From: Phytohabitans sp036906915
GTDB taxonomy: Bacteria > Actinomycetota > Actinomycetes > Mycobacteriales > Micromonosporaceae
DNA: 64,000 nucleotides
Assembly: GCF_036906915.1 (NCBI RefSeq)
Contig: NZ_JBAKHX010000006.1
Span: forward strand, 1 to 64,000
Reading direction: 5' to 3'
Below are positions 1 to 7,922 of this stretch, piece after piece. Position numbers and translations under genes: made by a program. The number at the start of each line of letters is the position of its first letter. Within the stretch, counting starts at the first letter, position 1. Under the pieces are notes generated by a model. That model did not search any database and was not told where the DNA came from. It worked only from the letters and a program-made list of their open reading frames with translations.

Positions 1-1166
1 TGGCGGCCCGGCACGGCGACCCGCCCACCCACGCCGGCCTGCGCGCGGCCCTCGCGGCGGTGCGCGCCGCCGAGCGGGCCGAAGGCTGGGAGTACGCCCT
101 GGCGTCCGCGGCCGCCGCCGCTGGCGCGGCCGGTGACCTGCTGGCGGCCCGGTGGAGCGCGTGGCTGCTGGTCGAGACCCTCGCGGCGGACGGGCGGCTG
201 GCGGAGGCCGCGCAGACCGCCGCCAACGCGGCCGCCGCCTGCGCGGCCGACATGGCGTACAGCTGGCAGACGCGCTTCCTGGCGGCGGAGCTGTGGTGCA
301 CCGCGTTGCGTGGCGCTGGGGCCGTTCGCGAGCGGAGCGGTGCGGAGTCTGGACCGGTGGGCACAGATGCCGTTCTGCGGCGTGCCGGTGATCTGACGGA
401 TCGGACGCTGCCGGTGCTGGCGCGCGGATACGCGATCGCGGCCGCCTGCCTGGTGGAGGCCGACGGTGGGCTGCTCGCACCGGCCCGGTCCCGCCTCGCT
501 GGCGCGCCGACCGGGCCGCCGTCGGTGGCGGCGCTGCTGGACTGGGTGGGCCGGGAGGCGGCCTGGCTGGACGGGCAGCCGGACCGGGCGGCGGCCGGGT
601 TCGCGCCGGGCGCGCCGCCGCTGGTCGACGGGTTGCGCCGGATCACCGCGCGGTGGGCGGCGTACGACGGGGCCGCCACGCCGGCCCTTTCGGCAGCTGA
701 GGGTGGCCTGGCGCCGGTGCGGGCGACCCTGGCCGCGTGGGCGGGCGCCGGCGACTTCGACCAGGCCGCGGCTGCCTGGCACGACCTGGCCGTCCGCGAG
801 GAGGTGCGCTGCTTGCTGGCCCGCGGCCTGCACGAGAGCGACCCGGCCCGGGCGGTGCCGCCGCTGCTGGCCGCCGAGGCCCTGGCGGAGCGGGCCGGTC
901 TGGTGGTGCTGCTGGGGCGGGCGCGGCGGGCGCTGCGCCGCCACGCGGTGCGTCGTGACCAGCGCGGACCTCGTTCCGGTGGCGAGCTGACCGACCGGGA
1001 ACGCGATGTGCTGCGGCTGGTGGCGGCCGGTGAGCCGACCCGCCGGATCGCCGGACAGCTCGGCATCTCCGCCGAGACGGTGGAGACACACATCCGGTCG
1101 GGCATGCGCAAACTGGGGGCTCGTACGCGGACTGAGGCGGCCGCGCGACTCGGGGGTTCGCAATGA
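1..1166 (+). CDS. LuxR-family transcriptional regulator, C-terminal part
   Basis: The frame is open from the left edge, so the start codon and N-terminal domains lie outside the window. The visible 380 or so residues are Ala/Leu-rich and look helical, like the TPR-type region of large LuxR (LAL) regulators. The last 60 residues form a GerE/LuxR helix-turn-helix, running from LTDRERDVLRLVAAGE through ETVETHIRSGMRKLG. This domain binds DNA. Whether an AAA ATPase lies at the missing N-terminus cannot be seen. The stop overlaps the next start (ATGA), so the two genes are probably co-translated. Confidence 0.8.
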   Translation, partial: AARHGDPPTHAGLRAALAAVRAAERAEGWEYALASAAAAAGAAGDLLAARWSAWLLVETLAADGRLAEAAQTAANAAAACAADMAYSWQTRFLAAELWCTALRGAGAVRERSGAESGPVGTDAVLRRAGDLTDRTLPVLARGYAIAAACLVEADGGLLAPARSRLAGAPTGPPSVAALLDWVGREAAWLDGQPDRAAAGFAPGAPPLVDGLRRITARWAAYDGAATPALSAAEGGLAPVRATLAAWAGAGDFDQAAAAWHDLAVREEVRCLLARGLHESDPARAVPPLLAAEALAERAGLVVLLGRARRALRRHAVRRDQRGPRSGGELTDRERDVLRLVAAGEPTRRIAGQLGISAETVETHIRSGMRKLGARTRTEAAARLGGSQ

Positions 1167-1696
1167 CGGGCCCGAACGACGTTCCCCGGTACGTGGTACC
1201 CAGTGCCAGCGACGCCACATCGGTGCTGCGCCGGCTGGCCCGCGCCGGCTGGTCCACCCGGGAAGGGTTCGCGCTGACCGACGGCGGCTGGGACGTGGCC
1301 GGGGCGCGGCTGGTGCTGTACGGGCGGGTGCCGGACCTGGAGACCGTCCACCTGGTGGTGATGGCGGCCGCCCGCGGCGCCGGCGTCGTGGCGATCACCG
1401 ACGCGGTCGGTGACGTGGGGCGGGCTCTGGTGGCGGATCTGGGGCGGCTCGGCCCGGTGTACCGTGCGGCCGACGCCGACCCCGAGCCGGGCGAGGGCGA
1501 CCTGGTGGGGCAGCTGGTGCCGGAGCAGCGGGCGCTGCTGGAGCGGCTCGCGAACGGCGAGACGATTGCGGCGGCCGCGGCGGCCGAGTTCCTGTCCCTG
1601 CGCACCGCGAACCGCCGCATTGCCCAGGCCCGCCAGCTGCTGGGTGTCCGAACGACCCGCGAGGCGGTCCTGGCGTACCTGCGCAACCGCCGCTGA
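1163..1696 (+). CDS. LuxR-like helix-turn-helix protein
   Basis: A 177-residue protein whose ATG overlaps the upstream regulator's stop by 4 bp. Residues 1-110 contain no motif I recognise. Residues about 115-177 resemble a LuxR/GerE helix-turn-helix (LVPEQRALLERLANGET, then SLRTANRRIAQARQLLGVRT), so it is probably a DNA-binding partner of the preceding regulator. It ends 8 bp before the stop of the convergent acyltransferase gene. Its targets are unknown. Confidence 0.7.
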   Translation: MTGPNDVPRYVVPSASDATSVLRRLARAGWSTREGFALTDGGWDVAGARLVLYGRVPDLETVHLVVMAAARGAGVVAITDAVGDVGRALVADLGRLGPVYRAADADPEPGEGDLVGQLVPEQRALLERLANGETIAAAAAAEFLSLRTANRRIAQARQLLGVRTTREAVLAYLRNRR

Positions 1697-1704
1697 CCCG
1701 CCGC

Positions 1705-2379
1705 TCAGCGGGAGCGGCTGGTGTCCGTCGGGCGGGTCGGGTCGTGCCATCTCGGCGTGTCGGGCTCCGCCGCGCGTAGGGGGAGCAGCGCGGCGGCGAT
1801 CGCGTCCATCACCCGGTCGGTCGCCTCCCGCGGCGAGCCGGCACCCGCGAGCGTCAACGGCGGACCGAAGTGGACACTCACCTGTGGACGGCGCACCACC
1901 GACCGCGCCAAGCCCCGCACCGCGCCCTTCGGCGCCGCGTACGGCGCCACCTCGTGGGCACCCCACTGGGCGACCGGCACGACCTGTACGCCGGTGGCCT
2001 CGGCGAGCCGCGCCACGCCGGTCTTGCCTCGTTCGGGCCACAGGCCGGGGTCGAGCCCGATGCGCCCTTCCGGGTAGATGAGCACCGGGTCGCCGCCGGC
2101 GACCGCCTCGATGGCGTCGTGCAGCGCCTGCGTGACCGAGGCGGTGCCGCGGGCGACCTGTAGGTATCCGGCGCGGCGGACGACGGTGCCGAGCAGAGGC
2201 GCCCGGAACACCCCGGCGGTGGCCATGATCCGGGGCGCGACCCCGATGGCGTCGCAGGCGGCCATCAGCACGACCGGGTCGACGGGGCTGATGTGGTTGG
2301 CGGCCAGGATCACCGGCCCGTCGGGCACCTCGCCGGTGACGCGCAGCCGGGCGAATGCGGCGAGGACCACACGGGCCAC
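1705..2379 (-). CDS. 1-acyl-sn-glycerol-3-phosphate acyltransferase family protein
   Basis: A PlsC-type membrane-associated acyltransferase of 224 residues. It carries the catalytic HX4D motif (NHISPVD, His29/Asp34) and the substrate-binding EGR motif (YPEGRIG, about residues 102-108). The frame extends much further upstream, but homology begins here; a GTG preceded by AGAGGA at 9 bp is the best start. It would transfer a fatty acyl chain to lysophosphatidate or a related lipid. It is divergent from cydA with a 63-bp gap that contains an operator, so the two may be co-regulated. Confidence 0.85.
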   Translation of the reverse strand: MARVVLAAFARLRVTGEVPDGPVILAANHISPVDPVVLMAACDAIGVAPRIMATAGVFRAPLLGTVVRRAGYLQVARGTASVTQALHDAIEAVAGGDPVLIYPEGRIGLDPGLWPERGKTGVARLAEATGVQVVPVAQWGAHEVAPYAAPKGAVRGLARSVVRRPQVSVHFGPPLTLAGAGSPREATDRVMDAIAAALLPLRAAEPDTPRWHDPTRPTDTSRSR

Positions 2380-2403
2380 CTTCTGAAGTCCTCTACGACA
2401 TCC

Positions 2404-2428
2404 CGTAGTATTACTACGAGACGTAGTA
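2404..2428. promoter_or_regulatory. Triple half-site operator between plsC-like gene and cydA
   Basis: Three 7-bp half-sites alternate in orientation: CGTAGTA (2404-2410), TACTACG (2412-2418) and CGTAGTA (2422-2428). They form two overlapping perfect dyads with 1-bp and 3-bp centres. A weaker CTACGAC lies at about 2393. The sequence resembles BlaI/MecI-type TACTACA...TGTAGTA operators. It sits 14 bp before the cydA start, so repression of cydAB is the natural reading. No BlaI-like gene is in the window. Confidence 0.6.
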
Positions 2429-2442
2429 CGAGAGGGGTTCGC

Positions 2443-3831
2443 GTGGACGCGCTCGATGTCGCCCGCTGGCAGTTCGGTGTCACCACCGTTTACCACTTCC
2501 TCTTCGTCCCCCTCACCATCGGCCTGTCCACGCTCGTCGCCGTCCTGCAGACCATCTGGCTGCGCACCGGCGACGAACGTTACCTGCGCCTGACCAAGTT
2601 CTACGGCAAGCTCTTCCTGATCAACTTCGCCATGGGCATCGTGACGGGAATCGTGCAGGAATTCCAGTTCGGCATGAACTGGAGCGACTACTCGCGCTTC
2701 GTCGGCGACATCTTCGGCGCACCCCTGGCCATCGAGGCACTGCTCGCGTTCTTCCTCGAATCCACGTTCCTCGGCCTGTGGATCTTCGGCTGGGACCGGC
2801 TCCCCAAACGCGTCCACCTCGCCTGCATCTGGATCGCGGCCATCGGCTCCACCGTCAGCGCCTACTTCATCCTCGCCGCCAACTCCTGGATGCAAAACCC
2901 GGTCGGCTACCGCGTCAACCCCGACACCGGCCGCGCCGAGCTCACCGACTTCATGGCCGTACTCACCAACAAGGTCACCCTGATCACGTTCCCGCACACC
3001 ATCGCCGGAGCGTTCCTCGTCGCCGGCGCCCTCATGACCGCCGTCGGCCTGTGGCACCTGATGCGGCACCGCACCGAGGAGTTCCGCCCCGCCGTCAAGC
3101 TCGGCGCCTGGGTCACCCTGGTCGCCGCCGCCACCGTCGCCATCACCGGCGACACCCAAGGCAAAATCATGACCGACGTACAGCCGATGAAGATGGCCGC
3201 CGCCGAGGCCCTGTACCAGACCGAACAGCCCGCCGCGTTCTCCGTCCTGACCGTCGGCACCCTCGACGGCAGCCGCGAAATCTTCGCCCTCAAGATCCCG
3301 TACCTGCTGTCGTGGCTCGGCACCGGCGACCCCAACGGCACCGTCCACGGCATCAACGACCTACAGGCCCAGTACACCGCCCAGTACGGCCCCGGCGACT
3401 ACAGCCCCGTCATCCCCGTCACGTACTGGACGTTCCGCCTCATGATCGGCCTCGGCATGGCCGGCGCCCTCATCGCCCTGATCGCCCTGTGGGCGCAGCG
3501 CCGCGGTCGTATCCCCACCAACCGCTGGCTGCTGCGCTCGACCCTGATCCTGCCGGTACTGCCGCTGCTGGCCAACATCAGCGGCTGGGTCTTCACCGAA
3601 ATGGGCCGCCAGCCGTGGCTGGTCTTCGGGGAGATGCTCACCCGCGACGGCGTATCCCGCAGCGTCTCACTGACCGAGGTGCTGACCTCGTTCACCGCCT
3701 TCACGCTCCTCTACGCGGCGCTCGCGGCCGTCGAGGTCAAGCTCCTGCTCCGGTACGCGAAAGCGGGCCTGCCCGACGTGGCCGCGCCCGCGCCGTCCGA
3801 GGAAGACCGTCCGCTCGCCTTCGCCTACTAG
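2443..3831 (+). CDS. cydA: Cytochrome bd ubiquinol/menaquinol oxidase subunit I
   Basis: A 462-residue polytopic protein that oxidises quinol and reduces oxygen to water at the cell membrane. The N-terminus (ARWQFGVTTVYHFLFVPLTIG) carries His18, the expected heme ligand. A Glu lies in the LLAFFLESTFLGLWIFGW helix, and the conserved GRQPW motif follows a Met ligand (TEMGRQPW). The GTG start is supported by AGAGGGG 5 bp upstream and matches the usual CydA N-terminus. cydB follows after 11 bp. The operator at 2404-2428 probably controls the pair. Confidence 0.95.
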   Translation: MDALDVARWQFGVTTVYHFLFVPLTIGLSTLVAVLQTIWLRTGDERYLRLTKFYGKLFLINFAMGIVTGIVQEFQFGMNWSDYSRFVGDIFGAPLAIEALLAFFLESTFLGLWIFGWDRLPKRVHLACIWIAAIGSTVSAYFILAANSWMQNPVGYRVNPDTGRAELTDFMAVLTNKVTLITFPHTIAGAFLVAGALMTAVGLWHLMRHRTEEFRPAVKLGAWVTLVAAATVAITGDTQGKIMTDVQPMKMAAAEALYQTEQPAAFSVLTVGTLDGSREIFALKIPYLLSWLGTGDPNGTVHGINDLQAQYTAQYGPGDYSPVIPVTYWTFRLMIGLGMAGALIALIALWAQRRGRIPTNRWLLRSTLILPVLPLLANISGWVFTEMGRQPWLVFGEMLTRDGVSRSVSLTEVLTSFTAFTLLYAALAAVEVKLLLRYAKAGLPDVAAPAPSEEDRPLAFAY

Positions 3832-3842
3832 GGACCGCCGCC

Positions 3843-4829
3843 ATGGAGCTCACCACCGTCTGGTTCGCGCTCGTCGCCGCCCTGTTCGTCGGCTACTTCG
3901 TCCTCGAAGGCTTCGACTTCGGCGTCGGCATCCTGCTGCCCGTCCTCGGCCGCGACGACAAGCAACGCCGCGTCCTCATCAACACCATCGGCCCCGTCTG
4001 GGACGGCAACGAAGTCTGGATCATCACCGCGGGCGGGGCCATGTTCGCCGCGTTCCCCGAGTGGTACGCCACCCTGTTCTCCGGCTTCTACCTGCCGCTA
4101 CTGCTGATCCTCGTGGCACTGATCCTGCGCGGGGTCGCCTTCGAGTACCGCGGCAAACGCCCCGACCCGCGCTGGAAGGCCCGCTGGGACACCGCGATCT
4201 TCTTCGGCTCGCTGACGCCGGCGGTGCTGTGGGGGATAGCGGTCGCCAACATCGCCCGTGGCGTGCCCCTCGACGCCGACCACGAGTACACCGGCGGCCT
4301 GCTCGACCTGCTCCACCCATACGCGCTGCTCGGCGGCCTGACCACCCTCGCCCTGTTCGTCACGCACGGCGCGGTGTTCCTCGCCCTGAAGACCACCGGC
4401 GACATCCGCGCCCGCGCCAACGTCATCGCCGGCCGTCTGGGGATCGCCGCCGCCGGTCTGACAGCGGCGTTCCTGGCCTGGACAGCGCCCGCCGGACTCG
4501 CCCTGCTCTGCGCCCTCGCGGCGGTCGCCGCGCTGGTGGGCGCCCTGATCACCAACCGGCGAGGCCGCGAGGGGTGGGCATTTCTGGGTACCGCCACCGG
4601 CATCGCCTTGGCGGTGGCGACCCTGTTCACCGGCCTGTACCCGGACGTGCTTCCCTCGACCGTCGACCCCGCCCACAGCCTGACCGTGAACAACGCCGCC
4701 GCCACCCCGTACACGTTGCGGATCCTGAGCTGGGTGGCCCTGTTCTTCGCCCCACTGGTCCTGCTCTACCAGTCCTGGACCTACTGGATCTTCCGCCGCC
4801 GCATAGACATCTCCCACATCCCCGACTAA
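3843..4829 (+). CDS. cydB: Cytochrome bd oxidase subunit II
   Basis: A 328-residue membrane protein partner of CydA. The N-terminus (VGYFVLEGFDFGVGILLPVLG) and the GPVWDGNEVWIITAGGAMFAAFP region are typical of CydB; about eight hydrophobic helices follow. It starts 11 bp after cydA, so the two form an operon. No cydCD is seen downstream, where the non-coding hairpin region begins. Part of this gene (4464-4538) has an inverted, diverged copy at 5251-5349. Confidence 0.95.
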   Translation: MELTTVWFALVAALFVGYFVLEGFDFGVGILLPVLGRDDKQRRVLINTIGPVWDGNEVWIITAGGAMFAAFPEWYATLFSGFYLPLLLILVALILRGVAFEYRGKRPDPRWKARWDTAIFFGSLTPAVLWGIAVANIARGVPLDADHEYTGGLLDLLHPYALLGGLTTLALFVTHGAVFLALKTTGDIRARANVIAGRLGIAAAGLTAAFLAWTAPAGLALLCALAAVAALVGALITNRRGREGWAFLGTATGIALAVATLFTGLYPDVLPSTVDPAHSLTVNNAAATPYTLRILSWVALFFAPLVLLYQSWTYWIFRRRIDISHIPD

Positions 4830-4888
4830 CCCACCCCACCCCCACCGCCCCGCCCTCCTTTCCGCCCCCTTCCGCCCCTCTTTCCGTC

Positions 4889-4964
4889 GATCAAGGGCGA
4901 ATGCACGCGGTTGGATCTCAAAACCACGTGCGTTTGCCCTTGATCGACGCGATCTCCCTTGATC
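4889..4964 (+). repeat. GATC-bounded palindromic element, copy A
   Basis: A 57-bp palindrome (4889-4945) starting GATCAAGGGCGAATGCACG and ending CGTGCGTTTGCCCTTGATC, followed by a 19-bp module (4946-4964) ending CCCTTGATC. It begins 60 bp after the cydB stop. The left arm has two substitutions against the family consensus. The centre carries GGATCTC, the 'reverse' orientation of the family. Confidence 0.85.
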
Positions 4965-5250
4965 GCGGCCATGGCGGGCCGGTGCGGCCATCGCCGGGGC
5001 GCGCCAGGCCGCGTCGGCCCGCATTGTTCGACAGGGTCGGCATCGGCCGGCTGTCCGCCGGCGAGCGGCAGCGCGGCGCCTCGCGCGCTGGCGGCGCGGC
5101 GTGCTTCTTGCCGCGCCGCCGGTCCGCAGGCGCGCCGCGCTCTTTCCGTGCCGCCAGATCTTGGCGACTCATGGCGGGCGATGCGACGCAGGAGGCGGGC
5201 CCGCTCGACGCCGCCGCCGACCCGAACGACCTGGCGTCGTTCGGGCTTCG

Positions 5251-5400
5251 CGCCAGCGCGGCGACCGCCGCGAGGGCGCGGGGCAGGGCGAACCCGGCGG
5301 GCGCTGGCGGCGGTCGCCGCGCTGGCGCTGGCCAGGCCAGAAACGCCGCCGCCAGGCCGCCGCCGAGGGCGGACGGCCGGCCGGGCACCGCCTGTGCCAC
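5251..5400 (-). pseudogene. Inverted, decayed partial copy of cydB
   Basis: Read on the minus strand, 5299-5251 matches cydB 4490-4538 at 44 of 49 bases, with a 27-base identical run. Bases 5349-5324 match cydB 4464-4489 at 24 of 26. The two blocks are in the same order as in cydB, separated by about 24 inserted bases that repeat the first block in inverse. The translated residues GLAAAFLAWPAPA and ALAAVAALA mirror CydB GLTAAFLAWTAPA and ALAAVAALV. No start or full domain remains. Chance similarity of two GC-rich Ala-coding stretches is the alternative. Confidence 0.5.
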
Positions 5401-5448
5401 GCGCCGTTGGCGGCAGTTCGCGGGGCTACACCGGCACCCCGCCGCGCC

Positions 5449-5524
5449 GATCAAGGGCATTCGCAGGGATCAAGGGCAAACGCACGCGGAAAAGAGATCG
5501 AACCGCGTGCGTTTGCCCTTGATC
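5449..5524 (-). repeat. GATC-bounded palindromic element, copy B
   Basis: A 19-bp module (5449-5467, GATCAAGGGCATTCGCAGG) followed by the 57-bp palindrome (5468-5524). Arms are GATCAAGGGCAAACGCACG and its exact complement; the centre is AAAAGAGATCGAA. It ends 26 bp from the stop codon of the minus-strand oxidase gene, with the 19-bp module on the far side. Confidence 0.9.
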
Positions 5525-5550
5525 GACGAAAAGAAGGGGCGGGAGGAGGG

Positions 5551-6030
5551 TCAGGTGCGTTTGAAGGTGTGGAGGCCTTGGCCCTCGCGCCATAGCTGGA
5601 TGACCAGGTGGTCGGCGGGGGTGCCGACCTTCGTCAGCACCACTTCGGTGACGTCGGCGCGGAACAGGTGCGACGGGCCCGGCGGGCCCTCGTTGAGCTC
5701 GGCCACCCGCGCCGGGTCGGTGATCTCCTCGACCCGGCCGGACAGCTTCGCGTCGCCGGGCCAGCCCGCCGGGTCACCCTCGTCGGGGTCGACGCTGGCG
5801 CTGTGCAGCGCGAACCGTGGATCGCGCCGCAGATCAAGGGCCTTACGCGAACGCCACATGCCCCCGAACCACAGCTCGCCGTCGCGGAACTGCGCCTCGG
5901 TGCCGCTGATCCGCGGCGAACCGTCACGGCGCAGCGTGGCGAGGGTCTTGTGCTTGTGCGCGTCGAAGAGGCGCCGCGCCGCCGCCGCGAATTCCGGTGC
6001 CTCCGCCTCCACCTGAGCCCAGCTGGCCAC
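5551..6030 (-). CDS. Pyridoxamine 5'-phosphate oxidase family (FMN-binding split barrel) protein
   Basis: A 159-residue protein with the split-barrel pattern KTLATLRRDGSPRISGTEAQF, ELWFGGMWRSRKALDLRRDPRFALHS and a C-terminal VIQLWREGQGLHTFKR strand. Family members bind FMN or F420 and reduce or oxidise small substrates; the specific substrate cannot be read. It starts at GTG 6 bp after the stop of the upstream minus-strand gene, so the two form an operon. Palindromic element B follows its stop by 26 bp. Confidence 0.8.
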   Translation of the reverse strand: MASWAQVEAEAPEFAAAARRLFDAHKHKTLATLRRDGSPRISGTEAQFRDGELWFGGMWRSRKALDLRRDPRFALHSASVDPDEGDPAGWPGDAKLSGRVEEITDPARVAELNEGPPGPSHLFRADVTEVVLTKVGTPADHLVIQLWREGQGLHTFKRT

Positions 6031-6036
6031 CCTCGC

Positions 6037-6744
6037 TCACCCCGCGTCGCGCAGCTCGGCCAGGCGCGCCTCGATCTCGGCCAGCTCGGCGCGCAGCTTC
6101 TCCGCCTGCTGCTCGGCCTCGCTGCGCTCGGCGGCCAGGATCTGCTCGACGGCCTCCTTGACGCCCGGCACGTCGACCAGCCCAACGATCTTCAGCGCCT
6201 CGATCGGCTTGACCACGTACGGCTTGGCCAGGGACTTGGTGCCCTGGGTGGCCGCGACGGTCCACTCGCCGTCGGTGTAGGCCAAGGTGACGGTCAGGCC
6301 GGCGAGAGCCTTCGGCTTGGCCGCCTTGCCGGCGGCCTTACGCGGCTTGTCGGCGGGCGCCGGGGCGGGCTGGCTCGCGGGGGCGTCCACAGTGCTCACT
6401 TTGGCCTCCTTGCGGGGCGCCGGAACCGGCGTCCTGGTGATCTTGAACTCTGGTGCCGGAACCGGGTCGGGCTCCGGCTCGGACGCCGCCTTCTTCGCCC
6501 GCGCCGCGGCCGCCTTGGCGCCCCGCGGCGGGATCGTCAAATCGGCGGGGGAGAAGGGCAGCTCGTCGCGGCCGAACCGGACCACCACCCACTCGTCGGA
6601 CGCCTCGGGATCGGTCAGATCGGTCACCTGACCGATCTGACCGGCGATCTGCCCGGCGGAGTCGGTGAACATCACCCGCGGCTTGCGACCCGCCGCGAGC
6701 GTGTCGCGGATCGACTCAAGCTCGTCGTGGGACAACCCTGCCAT
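6037..6744 (-). CDS. Hypothetical Ala/Lys/Pro-rich protein with C-terminal coiled coil
   Basis: A 235-residue protein I do not recognise. Residues 1-60 look folded (LSHDELESIRDTLAAGRKPRV, then DEWVVVRFGRDELPFSPADL). Residues about 65-140 are a low-complexity Lys/Ala/Pro linker. A second small domain (LTVTLAYTDGEWTVAATQG) follows, and the last 40 residues are a strong heptad-like coiled coil (Glu/Ala/Leu). The ATG is chosen because GGAAGAGG lies 7 bp upstream. No signal peptide is visible. It is the first gene of an operon with the split-barrel oxidase. Confidence 0.7.
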   Translation of the reverse strand: MAGLSHDELESIRDTLAAGRKPRVMFTDSAGQIAGQIGQVTDLTDPEASDEWVVVRFGRDELPFSPADLTIPPRGAKAAAARAKKAASEPEPDPVPAPEFKITRTPVPAPRKEAKVSTVDAPASQPAPAPADKPRKAAGKAAKPKALAGLTVTLAYTDGEWTVAATQGTKSLAKPYVVKPIEALKIVGLVDVPGVKEAVEQILAAERSEAEQQAEKLRAELAEIEARLAELRDAG

Positions 6745-6844
6745 CGCGCGACCTCTTCCGTACACGTGTTTGATGACAGCTTCCTACCAGCCGGGTCCGA
6801 CAACGTCTACCGACACGCAGGGTCCACACCGGATGAAGCACACC

Positions 6845-6880
6845 GAGGGACAGGCCGAGGGACAGGCCGAGGGACGGGGA
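6845..6880. repeat. 12-bp tandem repeat, about three units
   Basis: Two exact copies of GAGGGACAGGCC (6845-6868) are followed by a diverged third (GAGGGACGGGGA). It lies between the PhyH-type gene and the Lys/Ala-rich gene, next to a hairpin. Function unknown. Confidence 0.7.
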
Positions 6881-6905
6881 GAAGCCGGGGACCGGCCCCG
6901 GCTTC
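6881..6905 (-). terminator. Hairpin terminator after the PhyH-type gene
   Basis: A perfect 10-bp stem (GAAGCCGGGG / CCCCGGCTTC) with a 5-base loop. It lies about 78 bp beyond the stop of the minus-strand dioxygenase gene. No U-run follows, as is common in actinomycetes. Confidence 0.6.
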
Positions 6906-6915
6906 TGCTTGTTCG

Positions 6916-6929
6916 ATAATGTACATTAT
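6916..6929. promoter_or_regulatory. Orphan AT-rich palindrome
   Basis: A perfect 14-bp palindrome, ATAATGTACATTAT, in otherwise GC-rich DNA. It lies between the dioxygenase stop and the hairpin at 6881-6905, about 172 bp upstream of the 6744 start. It looks like a TetR- or GntR-type operator, but no promoter fits it well. Confidence 0.4.
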
Positions 6930-6982
6930 GTCAACCTGAGCGCTGGGGTGCGGCGGAAGGCCGGGTCTCCAGCGGCGGAGCG

Positions 6983-7843
6983 TTACGGCTTCAGCGGCGG
7001 GAAACCCGGGTCGAGGTTGCCGGTCTCGCGCAGCACCGTGTACAGCGGCACCCCGTGCGGGGCGTGTCCCCACGCGTGGTCGCCGTCGGTGGCGCCCAAC
7101 GCCCCCAGCAGCTGCTGCTGCACCGGGCTGAGCCCCGGCAGCTCCCGCGTGAGCTCCTGCCGGGCCCGGACCCACCGGTACGTGTACCCGAAGTACGCCG
7201 CCTTGCGGGTGATCGGCGAGTGGTTTTCGGAGCGGGCGTGCCAGATCCGCCGGTCGAAGAAGACCACGTCGCCGGCGTTGGCGGTGACGTGGATGGCGTC
7301 TTCAGGGTCGGGCCACGGCACGTTGCGGCTGGGCGGGCCGGCGATCCAGTCGGTGGTGTGGCTGCCCGGCACCACCTTGAGGTTGCCGCGTCCGGGCACC
7401 GACACGTCCGACAGCCAGTAGGCGACGTTCACGGACATCCTCGGCCGCGGGTGCGTCTCGATCTCGCGGTTCTGCCGGCCGCCGTCCTGGTGCCATTCGA
7501 ACCGGAACGGCCGCTCCGCCGACACGGTCGGGTGCACGTCCAGGTGCGAGTGGTAGATGTGGACGTTCCAGCCCAGGATCGACCACACGAGGCCGAACAT
7601 CTTCGGATGGTCGATCAGCGGCGCAAGCTCCGGGCAGCTCTGCACGGCGCCCCGCAGGTGCAGGCCCTCACCCTCCCGCGTGTGCCGCTCGTAGACCCGG
7701 TCGATCGCCTCGGTGTAGTGGGCGACCTCGTCCGCGTCGAGCACACCCGGCACGACCAGGTAGCCGTCGCGTTCGAACTGCGCGCGCTGGTCCGCGGTCA
7801 TCGCGGTGCCAGGATGCCGTACGGCCGGACCGGTCATGGTCAT
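6983..7843 (-). CDS. Phytanoyl-CoA dioxygenase (PhyH) family protein
   Basis: A 286-residue Fe(II)/2-oxoglutarate-dependent oxygenase. The metal triad is visible: His118-X-Asp120 in FEWHQDGG and a distal His202 in RRIWHARSEN, followed by an Arg (ITRKAAYFGY) suited to 2-oxoglutarate. Family members hydroxylate lipids or natural-product scaffolds; the substrate is unknown. The ATG is preceded by GGGAGG at 7 bp. The marR gene lies upstream on the same strand, 79 bp away, and may regulate it. Confidence 0.85.
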   Translation of the reverse strand: MTMTGPAVRHPGTAMTADQRAQFERDGYLVVPGVLDADEVAHYTEAIDRVYERHTREGEGLHLRGAVQSCPELAPLIDHPKMFGLVWSILGWNVHIYHSHLDVHPTVSAERPFRFEWHQDGGRQNREIETHPRPRMSVNVAYWLSDVSVPGRGNLKVVPGSHTTDWIAGPPSRNVPWPDPEDAIHVTANAGDVVFFDRRIWHARSENHSPITRKAAYFGYTYRWVRARQELTRELPGLSPVQQQLLGALGATDGDHAWGHAPHGVPLYTVLRETGNLDPGFPPLKP

Positions 7844-7922
7844 GTGAGGGCCTCCCGTGATCTCGATTCTTGGTCCTGACCACTAGACGGCGGAGGATCC
7901 CAAAAGGATGTCGGGAAACCTG

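Larger units (their letters stand above)
4830..5550. other. Non-coding, hairpin-rich interval between cydB and the PNPOx-like gene
   Basis: This 720-bp gap holds no convincing gene. It is bracketed by palindromic elements A and B. Between them are perfect hairpins: an 11-bp stem (5090-5100 with 5110-5120), a 10-bp stem with 5-base loop (5221-5230 with 5236-5245), and a 21-bp inverted repeat (5251-5271 with 5307-5327). An inverted cydB-like fragment overlaps the last one. Long open frames run through in several phases but read as low-complexity Arg/Ala/Pro. Confidence 0.7.

Noticed and set aside
4918..5460. A 180-codon minus-strand frame in the cydB downstream gap
   Set aside because: It has no RBS or domain and starts and ends inside repeat elements; part of it is the inverted cydB fragment.
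5800..5860. A GATCAAGGGC match inside the PNPOx-like gene
   Set aside because: Only a single half-arm without a complementary arm; it is ordinary coding sequence.
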